14,830 nucleotides of DNA from Halobacteriales archaeon SW_5_68_122 (GCA_003022815.1 PXSL01000011.1:1-14830), one strand, 5' to 3'; positions 1-6,991 are shown, counted from the first letter of the stretch. Program-made: numbers and translations. Notes: generated by a model from the letters alone, not told the origin.

Positions 1-348
1 ACAGAGGACACCCGACGGACGACGAACCGACCGACGACCGAGCGCACCGACTACCGCCCGGAGCTGGGCGACGTCAGCCACACCAACCCCTACACGGGGC
101 AGGTGTTCGGCGACACCCAGACGTACGGCCGCGGCCGGACCGTCGCCGCGGACGGCGGGGAGGCGAACGCCGAAAGCCGACCCTCGTCGGAGCACGGGTC
201 CGACGGCGGCGAGGCGACCGCCGCCGAGGCGGACGACGGCAACGAGCGTGACGTCGACAAAGAGACTATGGAGGACGTAGCCCACGAGCCGCCGGGCGAC
301 GCCGACGGCGCCCAGGCGGCCTACGACCGCGGAGCAGCCGATGAGTGA
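1..348 (+). CDS. Small acidic protein of unknown function upstream of leuC (5' end outside window)
   Basis: Reading frame 1 is open from the first base to the TGA at 346-348, giving 115 residues with the start codon outside the window or unresolved. The N-terminal third has an ordered look (DYRPELGDVSHTNPYTGQVF, then a GDTQTYGRG stretch). The rest is low-complexity and rich in Asp, Glu, Ala and Gly, so probably disordered. No catalytic motif, membrane segment or cysteine is visible. It does not resemble the C-terminus of IlvC. Its stop overlaps the leuC start (ATG at 341) by 8 nt, which suggests translational coupling within the same operon. From memory, haloarchaeal ilv/leu operons carry a small uncharacterised gene between ilvC and leuC; this would be that gene. 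An internal GTG at 103 could start a shorter form, but the conserved-looking part begins before it. Function unknown. Confidence 0.6.
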   Translation, partial: TEDTRRTTNRPTTERTDYRPELGDVSHTNPYTGQVFGDTQTYGRGRTVAADGGEANAESRPSSEHGSDGGEATAAEADDGNERDVDKETMEDVAHEPPGDADGAQAAYDRGAADE

Positions 349-1709
349 GGGGACGCTGTACGACAAGGTCTGGGAGAACCACCGGGTGACGACGCTGCCC
401 AACGGCCAGGACCAGCTGTTCGTCGGCCTGCACCTCATCCACGAGGTCACCAGCCCGCAGGCGTTCGGGATGCTGCGCGAGCGGGACATCGAGGTGGCCC
501 GCCCGGAGCTGACCCACGCGACGGTCGACCACATCGTCCCGACGAACGACCAGTCGCGGCCGCTGGCCAACGACGCCGCCGAGGAGATGATGGCCGAACT
601 CGAGGAGAACATCCGCGATGCCGGCATCGTATTCGACGACCCGACGACCGGCGACCAGGGCATCGTCCACGTCATCGGGCCCGAGCAGGGCCTCACCCAG
701 CCCGGGATGACGGTCGTCTGCGGCGACAGCCACACCGCCACGCACGGCGCCTTCGGCGCGCTGGCGTTCGGCATCGGCACCTCCCAGATACGGGACGTGC
801 TGGCGACCCAGACCGTCGCCATGGAGAAGAAGAAGGTCCGCAAAATCGAGGTCACCGGCGAACTCGCCGATGGCGTCACCGCGAAGGATATCATCCTGAC
901 CATCATCCGCCGGCTCGGCACCGACGGCGGCGTCGGCTACGTGTACGAGTACGCCGGCGAGGCCATCGAGAGCCTCGGCATGGAAGGCCGGATGAGCATC
1001 TGCAACATGTCCATCGAGGGCGGCGCCCGCGCGGGCTACGTCAATCCCGACGAGACCACCTACGAGTGGCTCGCGGGGACCGACGCCTTCGCGGACGACC
1101 CCGAGCGGTTCGAGCGGCTGAAGCCCTACTGGGAGTCGGTCCGCAGCGACGAGGACGCCGAGTACGACGACGTCGTCACCGTCGACGGCTCCGAGATCGA
1201 GCCGGTCGTCACCTGGGGCACCACGCCCGGTCAGGGAATCGGCATCAGCGAGGCGATTCCCGCACCGGAGGCCCTTCCCGAGGACGAGCGGGACACCGCC
1301 CGCCGTGCTCAGGAGCACATGGGCGTCGAACCGGGCGAGACGATGGCCGGCTACGACGTCGACGTGGCGTTCCTCGGCTCCTGTACGAACGCCCGGCTGC
1401 GTGACCTGCGGTCGGCCGCCGAGATCTTCGAGGGCCGCACGGTAGACGACTCCGTTCGGGCGATGGTCGTCCCCGGCAGTCAGCGGGTCAAGGCCGCCGC
1501 CGAGGCCGAGGGCCTCGACGAGACCTTCCGCGAGGCCGGCTTCGACTGGCGGGAGGCCGGCTGTTCGATGTGTCTCGGCATGAACGACGACCAGCTGGAG
1601 GGCGAGCCGGACCGTCCTGATGAGTCCCGAGATGGTCGCCGCCGCCGCCGTCGCGGGCGAGGTAATGGATGTCCGCGAGCTGCCGAAGGCGGAGGTCGAA
1701 GCGCAATGA
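341..1709 (+). pseudogene. leuC: 3-isopropylmalate dehydratase large subunit, broken by an internal deletion and frameshift
   Basis: LeuC with LeuD forms the [4Fe-4S] isomerase that converts 2-isopropylmalate to 3-isopropylmalate in leucine synthesis. The first 422 residues look normal. They include the aconitase-type CGDSHTATHG motif and the three cluster cysteines, Cys348 (GSCTNAR) and Cys408/Cys411 (CSMCLGMN). After QLEGE (ending at 1606) the expected segment, which in the family contains the SSSNRNFxGRQG motif, is absent. The family C-terminus resumes one frame over at about 1608 as RTVLMSPEMVAAAAVAGEV and ends at the TGA at 1707-1709, overlapping the leuD ATG as ATGA. By comparison with the family, about 20 codons (roughly 60 nt, not a multiple of three) are missing. 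The lost motif carries arginines that bind substrate, so the product should be inactive. Without a frame change, translation would run through in the leuD frame. An assembly error is the main alternative. Confidence 0.9.
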
Positions 1710-2407
1710 CGAGCGAAGAACGGAGTTCCTCGGAACGCCGAGCGGAGAGCGACGCGAGCCGCGAGGTCGACGGAACGGAGATTCCCAGCGTCGACCACGT
1801 CGCGGGGACGGCGGTCCCAGTCCGGGGCAACGACATCGACACCGACCAGATAATTCCGGCCCGGTTCATGAAGGTCGTCACCTTCGACGGCCTCGGGGAG
1901 TTCGCCTTCTTCGACCAGCGGTTCACCGACGAGGACAACGAGAAGGACCACCCGTTCAACGAGGCGCAGTACCAGGACGCGAGCGTCATGATGGTCAACG
2001 CCAACTTCGGGTGTGGCTCCTCCCGGGAGCACGCCCCGCAGGCGCTGGTCCGGTGGGGCATCGACGCCATCATCGGCGAGTCATTCGCCGAGATATTCGC
2101 GGGCAACTGTCTCGCGCTCGGCGTGCCGACCGTCACGGCCGACACGGAGACGATACGGGCGTTACAGAGCTGGGTCGCGGAGCACCCCAGCGGCCGGGTC
2201 GAAATCGACGTCGCCGCAGAGACCGTCGCCTACGGTAACCGAACCGTCGACATCGAGGTGGACGATGCCCAGCGGAAGGCGCTCGTGGAGGGTATCTGGG
2301 ACACGACCGCGCTGATGAAGTCCAACGCCGACGCCATCGCGGAGACGGCCGCGTCGCTCCCGTACGTCGACGGCACCGGACCGCGGAAGGGACACGGCGA
2401 TGACTGA
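1706..2407 (+). CDS. leuD: 3-isopropylmalate dehydratase small subunit
   Basis: This encodes 233 residues, the swivelling small subunit that partners LeuC. Clear family motifs are [36 protein letters not shown] (the conserved Cys-Gly-Ser-Ser loop), [19 protein letters not shown] and a late DTTALMKSN. The ATG at 1706 overlaps the proper leuC stop as ATGA, and the gene's own stop (2405-2407) overlaps the leuB start by 8 nt, so the three genes look translationally coupled. The protein is longer than the usual ~200-205 residues. About 20 extra N-terminal residues ([20 protein letters not shown]) precede the expected start of homology at [10 protein letters not shown]. They are encoded by GAGCG-rich, partly palindromic DNA (see the repeat at 1715-1766). 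The frame is open and the core intact. Because upstream leuC shares this frame after its break, the pair appears as one 688-codon ORF; this is not a true fusion. Confidence 0.93.
   Translation: MTSEERSSSERRAESDASREVDGTEIPSVDHVAGTAVPVRGNDIDTDQIIPARFMKVVTFDGLGEFAFFDQRFTDEDNEKDHPFNEAQYQDASVMMVNANFGCGSSREHAPQALVRWGIDAIIGESFAEIFAGNCLALGVPTVTADTETIRALQSWVAEHPSGRVEIDVAAETVAYGNRTVDIEVDDAQRKALVEGIWDTTALMKSNADAIAETAASLPYVDGTGPRKGHGDD
1715..1766 (+). repeat. Repeat-like GAGCG-rich element inside the leuD 5' end
   Basis: A 52-nt stretch runs from GAAGAACG to CCGCGAGG. It contains a short palindrome (GTTCC-TC-GGAAC, 1725-1736) followed by GAGCGGAGAGCGACGCGAG. It resembles the reverse complement of half-units in the 8159-8570 array (GAACGGGGAGCGGAGCGAC) and shares both ends with the sequence at the leuB break (2955-3008). 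It encodes the LeuD N-terminal extension. The relation is by eye, without an alignment score. Confidence 0.5.
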
Positions 2408-3358
2408 GTCGGTGCTCGTGGTGCCGGGCGACGGCATCGGCCAGGAGGTGGTGCCCGCCGCCGTCGAGGTGCTTTCGGCCGTCGCCGACCTCGAGTTCTA
2501 CCACGCGGAGGCTGGCGACCACGTGAAACGGGAGACGGGCGAGGCGCTGCCCGAGGAGACGTACCGCCGCGCCGGCGAGGCCGACGCGACGCTGTTCGGC
2601 GCGGCCGGCGAGTCGGCGGCCGACGTCATCCTTCCACTCCGGGAGGCCGTGGGCTCGTTCGCCAACGTCCGGCCGGCCCGGGCGTACCCGGGCGTTGACG
2701 CGCTCCGCCCCGAGACGGACCTCGTGTTCGTCCGAGAGAACACGGAGGGCGTCTACGCCGGCATCGAGTCGGAAATCGCCGACGGCGTGACGACGCTGAC
2801 CCGCGTCGTAACCGAGGAGGCGTCCCGCCGCATCGCCGAGTTCGGCTTCGAGTACGCCGCCGAGAACGGCTACGACGACGTGACCGTCGCCCACAAGGCC
2901 AACGTGATGCGGACGACGGACGGCCAGTTCCTCGAGGCGGTCGAAGCCGTCGCCGAAGAACGCGCGGGGCGAAGCGCCGCGGACGGCACGAGCGGTGGAA
3001 CCGCGAGGAGTACGGCGTCGTCATCTGTCCGAACCTGGCGGGCGACGTACTGTCGGACATGGCGGCCGGACTCGTCGGCGGCCTCGGGCTACTGCCGAGC
3101 GCCAACGTCGGCGCCGACAATGCGCTGTTCGAGCCGGTCCACGGCTCGGCGCCGGATATTGCGGGCGAGGGAGTTGCCAACCCGACGGCGACGGTGCTGT
3201 CCGGCGCAATGCTGCTGGAGCACCTCGGCTACGAGGCTGGGGCGACGGCGGTTCGGTCGGCCGTCGAGAGCGTCCTCGCGGACGGACCCCGGACACCCGA
3301 CCTCGGCGGGGACGCCACCACCGAGGACGTGACCGCGGCGGTGCTCGCGGCGCTGTAG
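2400..3358 (+). pseudogene. leuB: 3-isopropylmalate dehydrogenase, frameshifted with catalytic segment replaced
   Basis: LeuB oxidatively decarboxylates 3-isopropylmalate using NAD+. The first 185 codons (2400-2954) match the family: [17 protein letters not shown] at the N-terminus, [33 protein letters not shown] and the catalytic-lysine motif VAHKANVM. The family then resumes one frame over from about 3005 as [18 protein letters not shown], followed by [29 protein letters not shown] and a stop at 3356-3358. Between them lie only about 47 nt, where I would expect about 66, and they do not encode the expected metal-binding Asp segment (a VDAxA-type motif). That stretch is GAGCG-rich and palindromic. 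The result is a net frame change plus loss of a catalytic residue, so the protein should be non-functional unless the sequence is wrong. It is the last gene of the operon, and its stop directly abuts that of the convergent gene at 3359. Confidence 0.9.
2955..3008 (+). repeat. Repeat-like palindromic element at the leuB break
   Basis: A 54-nt stretch begins GAAGAACG and ends CCGCGAGG, like the element in leuD (1715-1766). It contains GGCG-AAG-CGCC (or an alternative CGCGG/CCGCG pairing) and a perfect 5-bp hairpin GCGGT-GGA-ACCGC (2992-3004). It lies exactly where LeuB homology fails and the frame changes. Confidence 0.45.
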
Positions 3359-3808
3359 CTACTCTTCGAGCTCGGCGGCCGCGGCCGCCCGCACTTCGCC
3401 CCACCGGCCCTCCTCCTCGAGATGGACCTGAAGCTCGTCGGCGTAGGCGGTGACCATCGACTCGGCGGCCGACACCTTCTCCTCGTTGGGGCCGTCGTCC
3501 TCGTTGCCGCCGAGTCCGAGCGAGCCGAGTAGCGACCCGAGCAGGCCGCCGCCGCCGGATTCCTGCGGCTGTCCCATCGGCCCCATCTCCGACACCTTTT
3601 CGAGTTCGGGCATGATGGTCGGTATCTCGGAGGTGTCGGCGACGAGTTCGGCGGCCGCCTCGTCGTCGGGGTTCTCGATGTCGAAGGAGGTCGCGGTCAT
3701 GATGAGGCCCCACTCCTGTCTGGAGAACGGCGATTGGTCGACCTGCGCGGAGAACTCCTCGTCAACCTGCATGCGGGCACCGACTATCATGTCCTGCCAC
3801 TCGCTCAT
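3359..3808 (-). CDS. Conserved haloarchaeal protein, DUF5799-like
   Basis: This encodes 149 residues. The start is taken at the ATG whose first base is 3808 (MSEWQDMIVGARMQVDEEFS). A TATA-like box at 3832-3840 (GTTTTTATC on this strand) is centred about 28 nt upstream, which fits a leaderless transcript. The frame is open further upstream, but that extension is Arg-rich and would cover the promoter. The protein has a structured N-terminal half (SPFSRQEWGLIMTATSFDIE), a Met/Pro/Gly-rich linker (MGPMGQPQESGGGG, then a GLLGSLLGSLGLGG stretch) and an acidic C-terminal helix (EYAD-like, VTAYADELQVHLEEEGRW). No catalytic motif, signal peptide or membrane segment is seen. I recognise the overall pattern as the haloarchaeal DUF5799 family, from memory only. 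Its stop (TAG, 3359-3361) directly abuts the leuB stop, so the two genes converge without any spacer. Role unknown. Confidence 0.8.
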   Translation of the reverse strand: MSEWQDMIVGARMQVDEEFSAQVDQSPFSRQEWGLIMTATSFDIENPDDEAAAELVADTSEIPTIMPELEKVSEMGPMGQPQESGGGGLLGSLLGSLGLGGNEDDGPNEEKVSAAESMVTAYADELQVHLEEEGRWGEVRAAAAAELEE

Positions 3809-3831
3809 GGACGCCGGTAGGGTTTCGGAGG

Positions 3832-3840
3832 GATAAAAAC
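3832..3840 (-). promoter_or_regulatory. TATA-like box of the DUF5799-like gene
   Basis: GTTTTTATC on the minus strand is centred about 28 nt upstream of the ATG at 3808, the expected spacing for a leaderless haloarchaeal transcript. Confidence 0.5.
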
Positions 3841-3893
3841 CCGAGGCGCGAGCCGTGGCGCGGGGCCGGACCCGGACGTACACACCCCCCGAA

Positions 3894-3901
3894 CGGTTAT
3901 G
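3894..3901 (+). promoter_or_regulatory. TATA-like box of the flavin reductase gene
   Basis: CGGTTATG lies about 25-30 nt upstream of the ATG at 3925. It is in the divergent intergenic region shared with the gene ending at 3808. Confidence 0.4.
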
Positions 3902-3924
3902 CGTCCGCTTTCCTGACTTCACGT

Positions 3925-5340
3925 ATGACCGATCACGTCGCAATCCTCGGCGCCTACGGAAGCGCCGGCGTCGCGGCCGCAGACCGTCTCGCCGACGCTC
4001 CGGACGTGGAGCTGACGCTCATCGACGACGGCGACCCGGGGGGTGGCCTCTGCATCCTCCGGGGCTGTATGCCCTCCAAGGAAGTTCTGTCGGCGGCTGA
4101 GCACCGGTTCTTCCCCCGACACGATGACCGACTCCGGGGGCCGTTGCCCGAGGTTGACCTCGAGACTGTCGTCGACCGCAAGAACGAGCACACGAGCGCG
4201 TTCGCGGCCCACCGCCGCGCGGCGGTCGAGGAACTCGCCGAGCGCGAGAACGTCGAGTTCCTGCCCGCGACCGGCCGGTTCGTCGAGAGCGACGGCGAGA
4301 CGCCGCGCGTCGTCGCCGGCGACCGGACCCTCGACCCCGACTATGTCGTCGTCGCCACCGGGTCCTCGGTAAACATCCCCGACCTCCCCGGCATTGACGA
4401 CGTGGACTTCCACACGAGCGCGGACGTCCTCGACGCGACGAGTTTCGGCGACTCCGGCATCGTGATGGGGTTCGGGTACGTCGGCATCGAGCTGGTGCCG
4501 TACCTCAGTGAGGCCACCGGAATGGACCTCACCGTCGTCGAACACGACGCCCGGCCGCTGGACGAGGCCGACGCCCCCTTCGGCGACGAGCTGCTGTCGT
4601 ACTACCGGGAGAACTTCGACGTCGACGTGCTCACCCACGCCAGCGAGCAGCGGGTCGAGGCGACGGCCGACGGCGGCGTCCGCCTGTTCGTCGACCACGA
4701 CGGGGCCGACCGGGAGATAGAGGCCGACCAGCTGTTCACCTTCACCGGCCGGAAGCCGGCACTCTCGACGTTGAACCTCGGGGCGACGGCGCTCGACCCC
4801 GGACCCGGGTGGGTCGACGACACCATGCAGGCGCGCGACGCCGAGCGCGTGTTCGTCGCCGGCGACGCCAACGGCAAGGAACCGGTTCTGCACGTCGCAA
4901 AGGAACAGGGCCACCTCGTCGCGGACAATGTTCGCCGCCATCGGCGGGGCGAACCGCTCCTCGAATACGACAACGTCCACCACCACGTGATGTTCTCGGG
5001 CCTCGGCGTGCTGCCGTTCGTCCGGGTGGGCCACTCGGCCGAGAGTGCGGAGGCGGCGGGACTCGACCCCGTCGTCGTCACCCGCGAGGCCGAACAGGAC
5101 GGCGTTTTCAAGACCAAGGACGTCCCGGACGGGCTGGCGCGGCTCGTTGTCGGCGACGACGGCACCGTCCTCGGTTATCAGGGGTTGCACTACCACGCGG
5201 ACGTGATGGCCAAGACGATGCAGGTGGTCGTCGAGATGGAACTGGACGTCCGTGAGGTGCCCGACCGGGCCTATCACCCGACGACGCCGGAGATACTCGA
5301 CGGACTCCTCCGGGAGGCCGCCGACGAACTGCCCGAGTAA
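3925..5340 (+). CDS. FAD-dependent pyridine nucleotide-disulfide oxidoreductase (dihydrolipoamide dehydrogenase/mercuric reductase-like)
   Basis: This encodes 471 residues, a typical length for class I flavoprotein disulfide reductases. The N-terminal FAD-binding Rossmann motif is an atypical ILGAYGSAG. The redox-active cysteines are Cys43 and Cys48 in GGLCILRGCMPSK, with the usual four-residue spacing. VVVATGS follows, then a second dinucleotide-binding motif GFGYVGIEL for NAD(P)H, and the FAD-binding VFVAGDANG. The C-terminal dimerisation domain (from about residue 340) ends with AYHPTTPE, where His451-Glu456 would be the proton-relay dyad. It is predicted to be a cytoplasmic homodimer passing electrons between NAD(P)H and a disulfide or related substrate. 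It is not beside 2-oxoacid dehydrogenase genes, so a classical lipoamide dehydrogenase role is not supported. Mercury, trypanothione-like or gamma-glutamylcysteine substrates are equally open. A TATA-like box precedes it, and a hairpin repeat starts 22 nt after its stop. Confidence 0.9.
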   Translation: MTDHVAILGAYGSAGVAAADRLADAPDVELTLIDDGDPGGGLCILRGCMPSKEVLSAAEHRFFPRHDDRLRGPLPEVDLETVVDRKNEHTSAFAAHRRAAVEELAERENVEFLPATGRFVESDGETPRVVAGDRTLDPDYVVVATGSSVNIPDLPGIDDVDFHTSADVLDATSFGDSGIVMGFGYVGIELVPYLSEATGMDLTVVEHDARPLDEADAPFGDELLSYYRENFDVDVLTHASEQRVEATADGGVRLFVDHDGADREIEADQLFTFTGRKPALSTLNLGATALDPGPGWVDDTMQARDAERVFVAGDANGKEPVLHVAKEQGHLVADNVRRHRRGEPLLEYDNVHHHVMFSGLGVLPFVRVGHSAESAEAAGLDPVVVTREAEQDGVFKTKDVPDGLARLVVGDDGTVLGYQGLHYHADVMAKTMQVVVEMELDVREVPDRAYHPTTPEILDGLLREAADELPE

Positions 5341-5362
5341 CACTGGCTGTCGTGACTCATCC

Positions 5363-5424
5363 CGGTATCGACCGTACGCCTTCGTGCGGTCAAATCGATA
5401 CGCAGTCACAATGATCACTGCGAG
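5363..5424 (+). repeat. Hairpin-containing dispersed repeat, copy 1 (downstream of the reductase)
   Basis: This copy aligns without gaps to 6181-6242 at roughly 45 of 62 positions. It starts CGGTATCGACCG. It holds a stem-loop GACCGTAC-GCCTTC-GTGCGGTC (8 bp with one G-T pair) and ends with CACAATGATCACT. It begins 22 nt after the reductase stop codon, the same spacing as copy 2 after DHFR. Confidence 0.75.
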
Positions 5425-5442
5425 ACGGGGAGCCGCTACGTT

Positions 5443-5449
5443 CATTATC
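5443..5449 (+). promoter_or_regulatory. TATA-like box of the small zinc-finger gene
   Basis: CATTATC is centred about 25 nt upstream of the ATG at 5471, which supports that start over the in-frame ATGs at 5411 and 5456. Confidence 0.4.
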
Positions 5450-5470
5450 GCTGACATGCAAGGCGGAGCC

Positions 5471-5590
5471 ATGACCGACAGAGACGGCGGCGACGCCGAC
5501 GACGAACACGTCTGTGAGGCCTGCGAGGAATCCTTCGAGACGGAGGCCGCCCTCGAACGGCACCTCCACGAGGCCGGACTCGTCGACTGA
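5471..5590 (+). CDS. 39-aa C2H2-type zinc-finger protein
   Basis: This is a 39-residue protein with an acidic head followed by one zinc-finger-like module, [20 protein letters not shown], then HEAG. Cys15 and Cys18 form the CxxC pair, and His31 and His33 follow 12 residues later. The aromatic and Leu spacing between them (SF, then AAL) is that of a C2H2 finger, although the two histidines are only one residue apart, where classic fingers have three or more. Single-finger proteins of this size are common in haloarchaea and may bind nucleic acid or protein partners; that role is inferred. The ATG at 5471 is preferred because a TATA-like box lies about 25 nt upstream, while earlier in-frame ATGs would sit too close to it. 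It lies between the two copies of the 62-bp repeat, together with DHFR. Confidence 0.75.
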   Translation: MTDRDGGDADDEHVCEACEESFETEAALERHLHEAGLVD

Positions 5591-5652
5591 ACGCGCCGAG
5601 GCGGCCCCGTCTCGCCGGCAGCGCGGCGTCGCGAGCCTCGCCGAACGGGACC

Positions 5653-5658
5653 CATATG
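5653..5658 (+). promoter_or_regulatory. TATA-like box of the DHFR gene
   Basis: CATATG is centred about 26 nt before the ATG at 5682, consistent with a leaderless transcript. Confidence 0.4.
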
Positions 5659-5681
5659 AGGCCCGGTTGACAAAGAGCGGT

Positions 5682-6158
5682 ATGGAGCTGGTTTCGGTCG
5701 CCGCGGTCGCCGAGAACGGGGTTATCGGTAACGATGGGGAGCTCCCCTGGCCGTCCATTCCGGCCGACAAGCGCCAGTACCGGGGGCGCGTCGCCGGGTC
5801 ACCCGTCGTCCTCGGCCGACGGACCTTCGAGTCGATGCGCGAGGACCTGCCCGGGAGCGCACAGGTCGTCCTGAGCCGCTCGGAGCGGTCCTTCGAGGAG
5901 CCGTCGGCACGCCACGCCGCCGGCGTCGAGGAAGCGGTCGACATCGCCGCGTCGCTCGGTGCCGACATCGCGTACGTGCTCGGCGGGGGCGGCATCTACG
6001 AACTGTTCCAGCCCCACGTCGACCGGATGGTGCTGAGCCGCGTGCCCGGCGAGTACGAGGGCGACTCGACGTACCCCGAGTGGGACCGCGAGGAGTGGGA
6101 ACTAATCGACAGCACCGAGTACGACCAGTTCACGCTGGAGGAGTGGCGGCGGACCTGA
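5682..6158 (+). CDS. folA: Dihydrofolate reductase
   Basis: This encodes 158 residues, the usual DHFR length. It reduces dihydrofolate to tetrahydrofolate with NADPH, supplying one-carbon carriers for thymidylate and purine synthesis. Family signatures run in order. [20 protein letters not shown] includes the Met20-type loop and the substrate-binding acidic residue Asp29. Next comes [14 protein letters not shown] (NADPH binding). Then [19 protein letters not shown] holds the Gly-Gly dinucleotide-binding turn, and [17 protein letters not shown] closes the domain. It appears intact and acidic, as expected for a salt-adapted enzyme. The start is fixed by a TATA-like box about 26 nt upstream. It stands alone, with no thymidylate synthase gene next to it in this window. 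A copy of the 62-bp hairpin repeat begins 22 nt after its stop. Confidence 0.95.
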   Translation: MELVSVAAVAENGVIGNDGELPWPSIPADKRQYRGRVAGSPVVLGRRTFESMREDLPGSAQVVLSRSERSFEEPSARHAAGVEEAVDIAASLGADIAYVLGGGGIYELFQPHVDRMVLSRVPGEYEGDSTYPEWDREEWELIDSTEYDQFTLEEWRRT

Positions 6159-6180
6159 TAGTGACTACTGTACGTCATTT

Positions 6181-6242
6181 CGGTATCGACCGCACAAAGA
6201 CGTGCGGTCGTACCAGTAAACAGGCACAATAATCACTATGAG
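6181..6242 (+). repeat. Hairpin-containing dispersed repeat, copy 2 (downstream of DHFR)
   Basis: This is the second copy of the 5363-5424 element in the same orientation. It contains a perfect 8-bp stem GACCGCAC-AAAGAC-GTGCGGTC and ends CACAATAATCACTATG. With copy 1 it brackets the zinc-finger and DHFR genes. The 293-nt gap 6159-6451 otherwise holds the strong stem-loop at 6262-6295 and a smaller one near 6402-6419 (TATCC-GACC-GGATA). No gene is seen in it. Confidence 0.75.
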
Positions 6243-6261
6243 GCTCGTGAGGCGGCGAGCG

Positions 6262-6295
6262 CCCGACGACAACCGGAGCGGTCGCTGTCGTCGGG
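6262..6295. other. Strong stem-loop between DHFR and osmC
   Basis: CCCGACGACA (6262-6271) and TGTCGTCGGG (6286-6295) are perfect 10-bp inverted repeats. The 14-nt interior can add ACCG-GAG-CGGT, giving a long hairpin with a 3-nt bulge. It lies between convergent genes, so a terminator-like role for either transcript, or a small structured RNA, is possible. There is no strong T-tract. Confidence 0.55.
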
Positions 6296-6451
6296 TTGGC
6301 GCGTCGAAACCCGGGGGGTCGGTGGCTCTTGGGGCCCCGACTCGTACCGCCGGCTGTAACTACGTGAGGCGGTCCCGTCCGGAAAATGGGGCTGTGGACG
6401 GTATCCGACCGGATATCGCCGAAGAATCTTGAACGAATTAGGCCGGTAGTA

Positions 6452-6850
6452 TCAGAAGGCGTCGGTCGTCACGTCGACGTCGGCCTCCAGCGACTCCTTC
6501 AGGGAGTCGCGAACGTGGCAGATGTCCTCGCCGAGGTCCAGCAGGTCCTCGACCTCGCCGTCGTCGAGATCGGCCTCGACGTGCATATGGAAGCTGATTG
6601 CCGTGAGGTCATCATCGTCGTCCAGGTCGGCCTCGGCCTCCGTTTCGACCTTCCCGAGTTCGAAGTCGAGTTCGCGCTGAGCGCCCGCCCGGCAGGCGAA
6701 GGTGAAACAGGAGGCGTAGTCGGCGACGAGCACCTCGTTCGGGCTGGGGCCCTCGGCGCCCGTGGCGTCGATGCTCAACTCGAAGTCGCCGGCGCGGCTC
6801 AGCGCGTGGAACTTCTCCTCGTTGACGGTGGTGGTCTGGATATCGGCCAT
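6452..6850 (-). CDS. OsmC family peroxiredoxin-like protein
   Basis: This encodes 132 residues. OsmC/Ohr proteins are cytoplasmic dimeric thiol peroxidases that reduce organic hydroperoxides or related stress metabolites. The family pattern GPSPNEVLVADYASCFTFAC gives the peroxidatic cysteine, Cys48, and the resolving cysteine is Cys111 in DICHVRDSL. The spacing and length fit the OsmC/YhfA branch. Cys53 is an extra cysteine close to the first. An acidic loop (a DLDDDDDLTAI stretch) is typical of haloarchaeal versions. The start is the ATG at 6850 (MADIQTTTVNEEKF). The open frame extends about 10 codons upstream, but a TATA-like box at 6876-6884 lies 26-34 nt before 6850 and excludes the longer form. 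It appears to be a single-gene unit converging on DHFR. The exact substrate cannot be told from sequence. Confidence 0.9.
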   Translation of the reverse strand: MADIQTTTVNEEKFHALSRAGDFELSIDATGAEGPSPNEVLVADYASCFTFACRAGAQRELDFELGKVETEAEADLDDDDDLTAISFHMHVEADLDDGEVEDLLDLGEDICHVRDSLKESLEADVDVTTDAF

Positions 6851-6875
6851 TGCGTTCTGGGCTTCGCCCGGGACG

Positions 6876-6884
6876 TACAAAAAG
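6876..6884 (-). promoter_or_regulatory. TATA-like box of the OsmC gene
   Basis: CTTTTTGTA on the minus strand is centred about 29-30 nt before the ATG at 6850. It decides the start codon. Confidence 0.5.
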
Positions 6885-6991
6885 GTGGGCTGACCGCGGT
6901 CGCGTTGTCGCGCCGACCGGTGCGCGTTAGCTCCATGACGACCGATCGATATCGAGCGGTCGATGCGGGAAACGAGGGCCCGACAGCCCTC

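Noticed and set aside
266..2032. 588-codon open frame on the minus strand opposite leuC/leuD
   Set aside because: Open antisense frames are common in GC-rich haloarchaeal genes. The translation has no recognisable motif, while the plus strand has unmistakable LeuC and LeuD motifs.
341..2407. A single 688-codon ORF read as a LeuC-LeuD fusion protein
   Set aside because: The true LeuC C-terminus is present in another frame up to 1709, and leuD has its own ATG overlapping that stop. The long frame results from the deletion-induced shift.
1600..3008. Programmed frameshifting in leuC or leuB
   Set aside because: In both genes conserved active-site segments are missing as well as the frame, so a ribosomal frameshift could not restore a working enzyme. 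No slippery sequence is evident.
5411..5470. Longer start for the zinc-finger protein (ATG at 5411 or 5456)
   Set aside because: The 5411 start overlaps the hairpin repeat and lies before the TATA-like box, and 5456 is too close to that box. The ATG at 5471 has the proper spacing.
3919..5673. 584-codon open frame on the minus strand opposite the reductase gene
   Set aside because: It is a shadow of the plus-strand gene, which shows FAD, Cys-pair and His-Glu motifs.
6238..6432. 64-codon ORF after DHFR
   Set aside because: The product is Arg-rich and basic, unlike the acidic neighbours, and it spans a strong hairpin. No motif supports it.
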